The notes under the pieces: generated by a model
Told to the model about the DNA's origin: nothing
Databases searched by the model: none
The model's input: the letters and a program-made list of their open reading frames with translations, nothing else
Shown here: positions 24,395 through 31,682 of the stretch, piece after piece
Layout of the letters: every line of letters begins with the position of its first letter
How positions within the stretch are numbered: the stretch's first letter is position 1
Source of the DNA: Treponema sp.
GTDB taxonomy: Bacteria; Spirochaetota; Spirochaetia; Treponematales; Treponemataceae
Assembly: GCA_024695475.1 (NCBI GenBank)
Contig: JAILIC010000046.1
Location: 1-44,062 of the forward strand
DNA length: 44,062 bases
Direction: 5' to 3'
Made by a program: the position numbers and the translations under genes

Positions 24395-26221
24395 CTACTT
24401 TGTGGTTAGTGTAAAAGCTCCATCCCAGTCTACTGGTTTGTTTTTATTAAATTCCATACAACGTGTGTATAATACCTTTGCAGACTTGTTGTCTGGATAC
24501 TCTTGCAATGCCTTGTCAAAATACGAGGCGGCATTGTCAAAGTTGCCTATTTCGTATTGGTTTAATCCCTTTTTGTATGCTTGGGTAAATGCTGACGTAT
24601 ACGTATTGTTTTCATCTGTTAATTCATAAATTTTTACCGGAATGGATTTGCCTTTTACTTTTACGGTATCGAGTTGTCGGATAATGTACTCTCCACGGAG
24701 ATCTTGCACCACCGAATCGGTAATAATAATGTGTGAGTCATAGAGTTTCGTCAAACTCTCAATACGTGAAGAAAGGTTTACGTCATCACCAATAACGGTA
24801 TATTCTTTTTTTTCTGCGCTGCCGATAGCTCCGACAATAGGCTTTCCGTAATGTATGCCAATACCCGTTTTAAAGGAGTAGCCTTTGGGCATGACTAACA
24901 TACTGGTATCAAGTGTTTTGACTGCCTGCATCATTTCCAGAGCTGCTTTTGCTGCACGATTGCCATTGTCTTCAAAACTCTCGGCAGCTCCAAATAATGC
25001 CATGATGGCATCTCCCATAAACTTGTCGATGGTGCCGCCATGTTTTTTGATAATAGAGCCCATGATAGAAAAATAATAGTTGAGAAAGGTAACGACACTT
25101 TCTGGAGGATTTATTTCGCTTAATGGAGTAAAATCTCTGATGTCAGTAATGAGAACGGCAACCTGGCGTTTCTCGCCCATGGTGGCATTAATGAGCTTGT
25201 TGCCTTCGATAAAGTTATCTATAACCTTGTCCGGTAAAAAACGGCTAAAGGCTTGCCGTATTTTTTTCTCGGAAGCCATTTTTTTGTTAAACTCAATTAC
25301 TTGTGCAACGACTGGTTCATAAATCTCGATAAAAAAATCGAGACGTTCAAGCGTGCGGCTGTTAAATGCATCTTCTGTAGCATTTGCAAGGTGGAGTGTA
25401 AAAATGCCGTTTCGATCGCGGGGAAATACCTCGTAGCTTTTTAATTTTATCTCTTCAGTGTTTTTAGTAGGCACGTCCAATTCAATAGTATTGGTATTTT
25501 GCCATAGATATTCTTTTCTATTAGGAACCTTTTCTTTAAAATCAGATTGGCATATATGCTTAAAGTCTTCATAGTCCTTTTTTGTTATTGTCTTGATATG
25601 TTCAAAATATCCTGACAGAGAGTCGTCATTTACTAAGATGCCGAGTGCATCGTAATTAAAAACACCGGCAACGGTTGATGCCATATACTGCAATAAATCG
25701 CTGATATCAAAAGTACTAGATGCAGCTTTATAGGCATTTTGCATTTGATACAGAGTAAACAGCTCGTAATCATAGGTTTTATTGATAAAAGTTATGAGCT
25801 GTGTCAAATCAGGCTCTGGTCTGACGGTTGCTTTGCGCTTTGGTATATTTTGGCTATACGAGATATATACTTCGTCGGCTTTTGTGGCTAGCTGATCATC
25901 TATGATGATAAAGCCATTTGATTTGGAGTTTGATGCCCAAAAGCGGTGTACACTTGTTTCTTCATTGCCACAGACTATGACACAGATGTCGCTAAACTCA
26001 TGAGCGTTTTTTATGGTACGGGTCAGGCTGTAGGCGTCAATAGCTGGTAATTCATAATATACAAGTAAGAGGTCTGGGCTTTCGGTATATACTTTTTTGA
26101 GAGCTTCGATTCCGTCTTCGGCAAGTACTGTTGCGTATCCTAATTTTTGCATTTGTTTTGCCAGTATGGTTCTCATCGTTGGAGAATCAAAGGCAATAAG
26201 AACCTTTTTTTTACTCACCAA
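24395..26221 (-). CDS. Class III adenylate cyclase with N-terminal pseudo-receiver
   Basis: A 608-residue cytoplasmic protein. Residues 1-125 have a receiver fold but the phospho-acceptor Asp is Tyr55 (P-D-L-L-L-V-Y-Y-E-L-P), the acid pair is Phe11-Asp12, and the conserved Lys region reads I-I-I-D-D. Residues about 155-315 look GAF-like. Residues about 345-540 are a class III cyclase with metal Asp360 and Asp404, adenine-selecting Lys400 and Thr475 (class IIIb pattern), and Asn482/Arg486 for transition-state binding, so cAMP production is expected. Residues 545-608 resemble a TPR and end in the spirochaete cyclase-type W-D-G-A-F-x-L-T-T-K. It overlaps cheA by 11 nt and precedes four receptors, making it the likely output of the chemosensory operon. 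Confidence 0.92.
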   Translation of the reverse strand: MVSKKKVLIAFDSPTMRTILAKQMQKLGYATVLAEDGIEALKKVYTESPDLLLVYYELPAIDAYSLTRTIKNAHEFSDICVIVCGNEETSVHRFWASNSKSNGFIIIDDQLATKADEVYISYSQNIPKRKATVRPEPDLTQLITFINKTYDYELFTLYQMQNAYKAASSTFDISDLLQYMASTVAGVFNYDALGILVNDDSLSGYFEHIKTITKKDYEDFKHICQSDFKEKVPNRKEYLWQNTNTIELDVPTKNTEEIKLKSYEVFPRDRNGIFTLHLANATEDAFNSRTLERLDFFIEIYEPVVAQVIEFNKKMASEKKIRQAFSRFLPDKVIDNFIEGNKLINATMGEKRQVAVLITDIRDFTPLSEINPPESVVTFLNYYFSIMGSIIKKHGGTIDKFMGDAIMALFGAAESFEDNGNRAAKAALEMMQAVKTLDTSMLVMPKGYSFKTGIGIHYGKPIVGAIGSAEKKEYTVIGDDVNLSSRIESLTKLYDSHIIITDSVVQDLRGEYIIRQLDTVKVKGKSIPVKIYELTDENNTYTSAFTQAYKKGLNQYEIGNFDNAASYFDKALQEYPDNKSAKVLYTRCMEFNKNKPVDWDGAFTLTTK

Positions 26222-28280
26222 GGAACTCCTTTACCGCTTGTATAAGATTGCCACGTTGAAACTCTGATTTGACTATAAAAGCCTGTGCCCCTGCTTCTAT
26301 AAACTGGTGTTTTGCTTCGGGATCATAGGCACCTGATACGATAATGACAGGTGTGTTTGCGTAATCATCCATGTGACGGATATTACTTAAGAGTGTCAAC
26401 CCATCCATACGGGGCATATTGATATCGGTGACGATTGCATCAGCATGTATGGTACGCAATTGTTCTATGGCGTCAATACCATCAACTGCAGTATGTACAA
26501 TATAGCCGTCAGTTTCAAAGATTGTTTGTTCGATTTGACGGGTGGTTGTAGAGTCGTCAACAATAAGAATAGTATAGGTCTTTTTTTGTGTTTTTGTTTT
26601 GTATTTTTTAATGTCATAGGCAACGAGACCTTTGAGTCGTTGCATAATATCAGGAATATTAAGAATGGGGATAATGGCATAGTTTTCGTCATATACAACG
26701 CCTTGTATGGCCTTCATCCCAGTTAAGAGTCGTGGTAATGGATTTACGACAACGTTTTCGTACTGCTCCAAGGAGTCAACAACGATAGCCATTTGTGTTT
26801 CAAGGTATTCTACGACGATAATGGCCGGAACAGTGTTGCTTGTAGTGGTGTTGATATTTAAAAGTGATGATAGGTAATATACTGGTATGAGCTGCTCATG
26901 TAATCGTATATAGGTTTGAGTTTGGATATGTACCAAAGGATATGATTCAGGATCTATTATTTCCTGAATATAATGTGACGGTATCATAAACTTGAGGGAA
27001 CTTGCATGTACAAAAAGCCCCTCTTGTGTTGCCAAAGACAACGGTATGACGAGTTCAAAGGTAGTACCTTCGTTTTGTTTGGAGGTAAGGTGTATTTTAC
27101 CCTTTATTTTTTCCATGTTGTTACGTACGACATCAAGCCCTATTCCTCGACCAGATAATGCTGTTGTTGTCGAATTGGTTGAAAAACCTGAAGAAAAAAT
27201 GTATTGTTGCAGTTCTCTGTTGCTCATATCAGAGATTTCTTTTTTTTCATTGGGGTGTAATTCAATTGCCTTTTGTCGTACTTTTTCGTATTGAATGCCC
27301 CGTCCATCATCATGTATGACAATCTTAAGGTGGTTAGCTATTTGATAGGTATGGATGGCTATGGTTCCTTGTTCACTTTTTCCTTTTTCTTTTCTTTCTT
27401 GTGGTAATTCGATACCATGATCAAGACTGTTGCGGACAAGATGCATGAGTATATCGACTAGTTTTTCCAGAATGATTTTATCAAGCATGGAGTTTGTTTC
27501 TGGGATATCAATATAGACCTTTTTTTGCAGTTTGATGGCTTCACTTTCAATTTCTTTTCTCAGTGGAGCAAGCACCATGTTTAATGGCAGCATGCGCAAA
27601 TCAAGAATTTGATGTTGCGTATCAAAGATTGTCTTTTCGATGAGAATAAGGTCTTCTTTTAGTTGCTTGGGTATTTCATGATACTGTTTTTCATAAAGCT
27701 CCAGTTCATGTTTAAAGCGAAACTGCCTGATGATGAGATTATCCAGAGATTTGACAATTTCATTGATACGTTCGATATCGATACGTATTGATGTTATGTT
27801 TTCGAGATCGGACGCCTCTTGGATACTATTTTCGATGTCTTGCTCTATTTGCTCGCCTTTGTTTGCTTGCTCAAGTGCATCTACGGTAAAGAAAAAACCT
27901 GATGCTGCCTGTTTATAGGCATCGATAAACAGAGTAATATCCAGCGTATCATCTTGTGTATTTTTTACTTTTGTTAATGCACGAAGTATACAATCTGATG
28001 TTGCAAAGGTGAGCTGTACGATATGGTCGGTAAGTTCAAAGCGTTCTTCTTTTATTCCTTTAAAAACATCTTCAAGTCCATGTGAAAGTGCTTCGATTGT
28101 TGCAAACCCCATCATTCGGGCTGTTCCTTTTATCGTATGGAGATGCCGTAAAAGGTCATTGAGGACTGTCTTATCAGAAGTATTATTTTTTAAAACAATG
28201 ATGGCTTGATTTATTGCCGAAATATGTTCATTTGTTTCGGCTATAAATTCTGTACTAAAGGAATCTTTTGAGCTTGGCAT
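26211..28280 (-). CDS. cheA: CheA-type histidine kinase with C-terminal receiver (CheA-REC hybrid)
   Basis: A 689-residue protein. The Hpt domain (1-~120) has phospho-acceptor His48 in H-T-I-K-G-T. There is no P2 (CheY-binding) domain, only a short acidic linker. A long P3 dimerisation helix pair spans about 163-230. The P4 ATPase has N-box Asn284/His288, G1 D-D-G-R-G-I and G2 G-R-G-I-G-L-D. The CheW-like P5 spans about 435-560. A complete receiver (565-689) has Asp619 in T-D-I-N-M-P and Lys of I-V-K-S. The kinase probably passes phosphate to its own receiver. The layout resembles hybrid CheAs of alternative-function pathways such as Wsp or Frz. It overlaps the cyclase gene. Confidence 0.93.
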   Translation of the reverse strand: MPSSKDSFSTEFIAETNEHISAINQAIIVLKNNTSDKTVLNDLLRHLHTIKGTARMMGFATIEALSHGLEDVFKGIKEERFELTDHIVQLTFATSDCILRALTKVKNTQDDTLDITLFIDAYKQAASGFFFTVDALEQANKGEQIEQDIENSIQEASDLENITSIRIDIERINEIVKSLDNLIIRQFRFKHELELYEKQYHEIPKQLKEDLILIEKTIFDTQHQILDLRMLPLNMVLAPLRKEIESEAIKLQKKVYIDIPETNSMLDKIILEKLVDILMHLVRNSLDHGIELPQERKEKGKSEQGTIAIHTYQIANHLKIVIHDDGRGIQYEKVRQKAIELHPNEKKEISDMSNRELQQYIFSSGFSTNSTTTALSGRGIGLDVVRNNMEKIKGKIHLTSKQNEGTTFELVIPLSLATQEGLFVHASSLKFMIPSHYIQEIIDPESYPLVHIQTQTYIRLHEQLIPVYYLSSLLNINTTTSNTVPAIIVVEYLETQMAIVVDSLEQYENVVVNPLPRLLTGMKAIQGVVYDENYAIIPILNIPDIMQRLKGLVAYDIKKYKTKTQKKTYTILIVDDSTTTRQIEQTIFETDGYIVHTAVDGIDAIEQLRTIHADAIVTDINMPRMDGLTLLSNIRHMDDYANTPVIIVSGAYDPEAKHQFIEAGAQAFIVKSEFQRGNLIQAVKEFLGE

Positions 28281-28303
28281 GCCGGCCTATCCTGTTATAT
28301 GTA

Positions 28304-29695
28304 TTACTTTTTATCGAGCGAGTCACATAATGTTAAAAAGTATTCTGGACTAAACTGCTCCATAATAAAATTATAACATGTTTCTTGATTTTGAATATAC
28401 TGTTTCAAATAATTTTTACAGGTTGAGATAAGTTTTTCTTTTTCTTTTGGCGATAGCAGTGATGGAGTGAGTGTCAGCTGTTGAAAATATCCAGGCCAAA
28501 AGAGTGGAACCGTATACGTTGCTTTTTGAAATAACTCATATGCTGTTGTTATATTGCCTTGTGCCTTTTTGACTAGTCCTAAAAAATAGTATTTAAACTC
28601 GGTGTTTTCAACACGGAATGGATATGCTTGTATAAGTGTTAATGCGTGTGGATAGTTTTTATACGTAATATCGTTTTGTATTTTTGCATATAATTGAGGA
28701 ATTGTATCAATCTGTTGTATTTGTGTGTTTTGTTGTATTTGATAGTTTTCTTCTTTTTTGTCTACTTTTTGCTGTCGAGTTATCAGTACATGCGATTTTG
28801 TTTGCGACTGGGGGAGTATCACTGGTTTATAATCACGTTTTACTGGTTTGAGTATGGAAGTTGATGAAGCTTTTTTTTCTGTATTATTAATTTTACGTAA
28901 AAAGTAGACGGTACCGACATGTTCTTTTACGAAAGGGAGGCTATCATCACAATCGATGCTTGCAATTTCGTTTATCGATAGAAACAGTAAGGCATTTGGT
29001 TTTAAGAAAGTTGCAATATGTCTGAGTAATCTGTTCCGTAAATCAGGCTCAAAATAAATAAACAGGTTACGTAAAAAAATGAGGTCAACGCCATCTGCTG
29101 GCAATGGTGGATTATTATTGATGAGTAAATTCATTAGGTTGTAGGTAAAATAATGAATGGAATTTTGTACATCTGGATACAATTTAAATTTGCGTTTTTC
29201 CCAACTTCCGTGTGCTTCTAATAGTGGCAAATACTTTTTGCCGTCAGAGCGGAATGACTTTATTCTAAAAAGACCTTCCTTTATAGAAGATAATACAACG
29301 GTATCAATATCGGAGGCATAGACAGTTACTTGCAATCCACAGCATTTTGCAGCTAAATACAGAGAAATAGGTTCTTCACCAGTAGAACAAGCAGCACTCC
29401 ATATAGAAATATGGTTTGCATTGGTCTTAAACTGAGGAAAAAACACTTTTGTCAGATAATCAAACTGCTGTTCTTCCCTAAAAAAATAGGTTTCATTTAT
29501 GGCTGCCTCATCGATTAGTGATGATAGTTCTATACTTGAGCTATTGAGAAAAGTATAATACTCATCAAGTGTCATGTGCAACTTTTCAAGATGTCTGTTG
29601 AGATAACTGGACATCGTTGTCTGTTGTGCATTTTTTATACTGATGCCGCAATGAGTTTCTATGATGTCAAATATATCCTGTTCTGTTACCGACAT
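28304..29695 (-). CDS. cheR: CheR methyltransferase with C-terminal TPR-like extension
   Basis: A 463-residue protein. Residues 1-275 form the CheR N-terminal helical and SAM-dependent methyltransferase domains, with N-E-T-Y-F-F-R-E (67-74), SAM loop S-A-A-C-S-T-G-E-E-P (100-109) and a F-L-R-N-L-F-I-Y-F motif. It methylates receptor glutamates. A polar Gln-rich linker (about 290-340) precedes about 110 residues with helical TPR-like character, as in CheR proteins of Wsp-like systems. The start codon follows the cheB stop by 2 nt with no clear SD, pointing to translational coupling. Confidence 0.92.
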   Translation of the reverse strand: MSVTEQDIFDIIETHCGISIKNAQQTTMSSYLNRHLEKLHMTLDEYYTFLNSSSIELSSLIDEAAINETYFFREEQQFDYLTKVFFPQFKTNANHISIWSAACSTGEEPISLYLAAKCCGLQVTVYASDIDTVVLSSIKEGLFRIKSFRSDGKKYLPLLEAHGSWEKRKFKLYPDVQNSIHYFTYNLMNLLINNNPPLPADGVDLIFLRNLFIYFEPDLRNRLLRHIATFLKPNALLFLSINEIASIDCDDSLPFVKEHVGTVYFLRKINNTEKKASSTSILKPVKRDYKPVILPQSQTKSHVLITRQQKVDKKEENYQIQQNTQIQQIDTIPQLYAKIQNDITYKNYPHALTLIQAYPFRVENTEFKYYFLGLVKKAQGNITTAYELFQKATYTVPLFWPGYFQQLTLTPSLLSPKEKEKLISTCKNYLKQYIQNQETCYNFIMEQFSPEYFLTLCDSLDKK

Positions 29696-29697
29696 GA

Positions 29698-30741
29698 TTA
29701 CTTGATATATTTATTAATGAATACTGGTATTTCTTGTAATGGTAAAACAGTTGATGCCCCTCCACATTCTATTGCAGCTCGAGGCATTCCAAATACAACG
29801 CAAGTTTTTTCGGACTCTGCAATGGTAAAGCCTCCATTATTTTTTATGCGTAGGCATCCTTCTGCTCCGTCTTTACCCATTCCAGTTAAAAGGACGGCAA
29901 AACACCGCTCTTTTAGACAGGGGGCTGCACTTATAAAAAGCTTATCGACTGCGGGACGTAAAAAGTGCATGGGTGGATCTTTATCCAACATCATGGTATA
30001 AGAACCTTTTTGAGTTGGAGTTGCCTTTATGGTTAAATGGCTGTTTGCTGGAGCTACATAGACATTCCCTTTTTGTGCTATTTGTCCATGCTGAGCAAGT
30101 TGTACGTTATGTCCTGTTGTGTCTTTGAGCCATTTTGCAAAGTAGACGTCAAATGAAGCATCTATATGTTGTGTGATAAGAATTGGCAATGGAAAGTTTG
30201 TCGGTAAGCCTTGCAATACTTTTTGTATGGCAATGGGGCCACCTGTTGAAGCACCAATGAGTAACAAATCATAGGCATTTACCGCAGGTTGTCTAGCAGC
30301 AGTGTTAGCAGTTGTTGTTTGTACGGACTTTAGAGGAACTGTCTTTTTAAGAGCTTGTCGCTGCTCAATTATCGAAGCAAGCCTGTTACAGAATTTTTTG
30401 AGTGTCTCGGTTGTCATGCTTGCAACATTTGGTTTTTGCACCATGTCCAGAGCCCCGGCCTGAATACATTTATAACTGTTTTGTATGGTATCTTCTGTAG
30501 TAAAAACGATGATAACAGGCTTTGACGTTGCCATGATCTGACGTGTTGCCTCAATGCCGTCCATGACTGGCATATTGATATCCATGATGATAAGATCGGG
30601 ACGATATAATTTATTAAGTTCAATGCCTTCTTGTCCGTTTTTTGCATGACCGACAATATGAAAGCGACCATCTATCTGCATTATTTGTTTTAGTACTGCA
30701 TACACAACTGCAGAGTCATCTACAATAAGAACATTTATCAT
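29698..30741 (-). CDS. cheB: CheB receptor methylesterase
   Basis: A 347-residue protein of standard CheB length. The receiver (1-~105) has acid pair Asp8-Asp9, acceptor Asp54 and the Lys of V-Q-K-P. The esterase domain (155-347) has a complete triad Ser165 (G-A-S-T-G-G-P), His192 (T-Q-H-I-D) and Asp291 (G-M-G-K-D-G). It demethylates or deamidates receptor glutamates when phosphorylated by CheA. Its start overlaps the upstream small gene by 4 nt (ATGA). Confidence 0.95.
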   Translation of the reverse strand: MINVLIVDDSAVVYAVLKQIMQIDGRFHIVGHAKNGQEGIELNKLYRPDLIIMDINMPVMDGIEATRQIMATSKPVIIVFTTEDTIQNSYKCIQAGALDMVQKPNVASMTTETLKKFCNRLASIIEQRQALKKTVPLKSVQTTTANTAARQPAVNAYDLLLIGASTGGPIAIQKVLQGLPTNFPLPILITQHIDASFDVYFAKWLKDTTGHNVQLAQHGQIAQKGNVYVAPANSHLTIKATPTQKGSYTMMLDKDPPMHFLRPAVDKLFISAAPCLKERCFAVLLTGMGKDGAEGCLRIKNNGGFTIAESEKTCVVFGMPRAAIECGGASTVLPLQEIPVFINKYIK

Positions 30742-31142
30742 ATAGGTTTTTCGCTCCCTTTTTTTACTAAGTATTGTATATCAAGTTCATATTGGAGTTT
30801 GTCATTTTCAAATCTAAATCCACAGATACCATGGCTGCGTAGTTTTTTGCCGATGATTCCCTCTATCGACTGTATAGAATGAAAAGAAAGTTGCTGAATT
30901 TGTGGTATGGCAGATGTTGTTATAAAAAAAGGGGTAGAGCCTTTTGTACGTAATATACATTTTGTCTGCGTATCGGGGGCAGTGATATTGCATGAAGCTG
31001 CAAAATCATCGAGGGAAATAGTCGTAAGATTACCTGTGACATCATCACCACTTTGAACATTACTTTCGGCAATGACTGTGTATGGTATGAGGATATCATT
31101 TTGATTGTAGGGCAATTTTATGTACCAGTTACTTTGTTTCAA
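30738..31142 (-). CDS. Small protein of the chemosensory operon, unknown (possible degenerate CheW-like domain)
   Basis: A 134-residue protein with no signal peptide or TM segment. No family was recognised with confidence. Its C-terminal half (I-L-R-T-K-G..., then I-Q-S-I-E-G-I-I-G-K-K-L...L-Q-Y-E-L-D-I-Q-Y-L-V) follows the rhythm of the second half of a CheW domain (I-x-G-x...L-D-x-x-x-L), which makes a diverged CheW-type adaptor plausible. It overlaps cheW by 14 nt and cheB by 4 nt, so it is certainly co-translated with the core signalling genes. Other options include a PilZ-like or pathway-specific inhibitor fold. Confidence 0.7.
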   Translation of the reverse strand: MKQSNWYIKLPYNQNDILIPYTVIAESNVQSGDDVTGNLTTISLDDFAASCNITAPDTQTKCILRTKGSTPFFITTSAIPQIQQLSFHSIQSIEGIIGKKLRSHGICGFRFENDKLQYELDIQYLVKKGSEKPI

Positions 31143-31599
31143 GATCTACCTGTACCTTTTCGAGTATTCCTTCGAGATTGATTATAGGTGCTGTAGTGTC
31201 ATTAAAAGCAATTGCACCGGTAAAGTTTTGTGTTTCTGATTGATTTGATAACGAAACTTCTGAAATATCTTCTTTTGCATGAAACTCCAGGATGTCGGTG
31301 ATTTTTAGTGCAACATTATTTACATTGTTGAGAATGAGAAAAAGAGAGTTTCGCGATTGCTGTGCAGTATCATGTTGTTCGCTATTTTGTGTATCCCCGC
31401 TAAGGTAGTGTGCAAAATCAAGAACCGCATATGGATTTCCATAATAGTTAAGTACACCGGTTATATATGGGGGAACAAAAGGAATGGGAAAAATCTTGCT
31501 GTTACGTATTATTTCTTGAATGGCAGATGATTCAATTGCGTAGGAATCAGTACCTGACTTAAAAACTAACCATGTTTTATGTGATGCTGTGTCACTCAT
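31129..31599 (-). CDS. cheW: CheW coupling protein
   Basis: A 156-residue single CheW domain. Y-A-I-E-S-S-A-I-Q-E-I-I followed by P-x-V-P-P-Y-I-T-G-V-L-N-Y-Y-G and A-V-L-D-F is the classic first half. It bridges receptors and CheA. A short Asn/Gln/His-rich insert is present near residues 68-82. It is first gene of the operon, with a TATAAT box only 6 nt from its ATG and no SD. Confidence 0.92.
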   Translation of the reverse strand: MSDTASHKTWLVFKSGTDSYAIESSAIQEIIRNSKIFPIPFVPPYITGVLNYYGNPYAVLDFAHYLSGDTQNSEQHDTAQQSRNSLFLILNNVNNVALKITDILEFHAKEDISEVSLSNQSETQNFTGAIAFNDTTAPIINLEGILEKVQVDLETK

Positions 31600-31605
31600 A
31601 CTGTT

Positions 31606-31611
31606 ATTATA
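31606..31611 (-). promoter_or_regulatory. -10 box of the chemosensory operon, 6 nt from the cheW ATG
   Basis: A perfect TATAAT (31611-31606, minus strand) is followed by AACAGT and then ATG (31599). The -35 is poor (TTGTAA at 31632-31627 with a 15-nt spacer), suggesting an activated promoter. The start site would coincide with the start codon. Confidence 0.55.
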
Positions 31612-31647
31612 ATCTATTTACGCTGATTACAAAAGTATAAAAATGCG

Positions 31648-31676
31648 TTGTAAGACAAGGAATAATCAAGTAAAAT
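31648..31676 (+). promoter_or_regulatory. Promoter of the RNase gene, leaderless geometry
   Basis: TTGTAA (31648-31653), a 17-nt spacer and TAAAAT (31671-31676) are followed by AGCTAT and then ATG at 31683. The predicted start is at the start codon. It is back-to-back with the cheW promoter within 83 bp. Confidence 0.65.
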
Positions 31677-31682
31677 AGCTAT

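Noticed and set aside
17405-31599. Main flagellar chemotaxis operon
   Set aside because: No cheY, cheX, cheD or flagellar genes. A hybrid CheA, embedded cyclase and six-TM receptors point to an alternative-output pathway.
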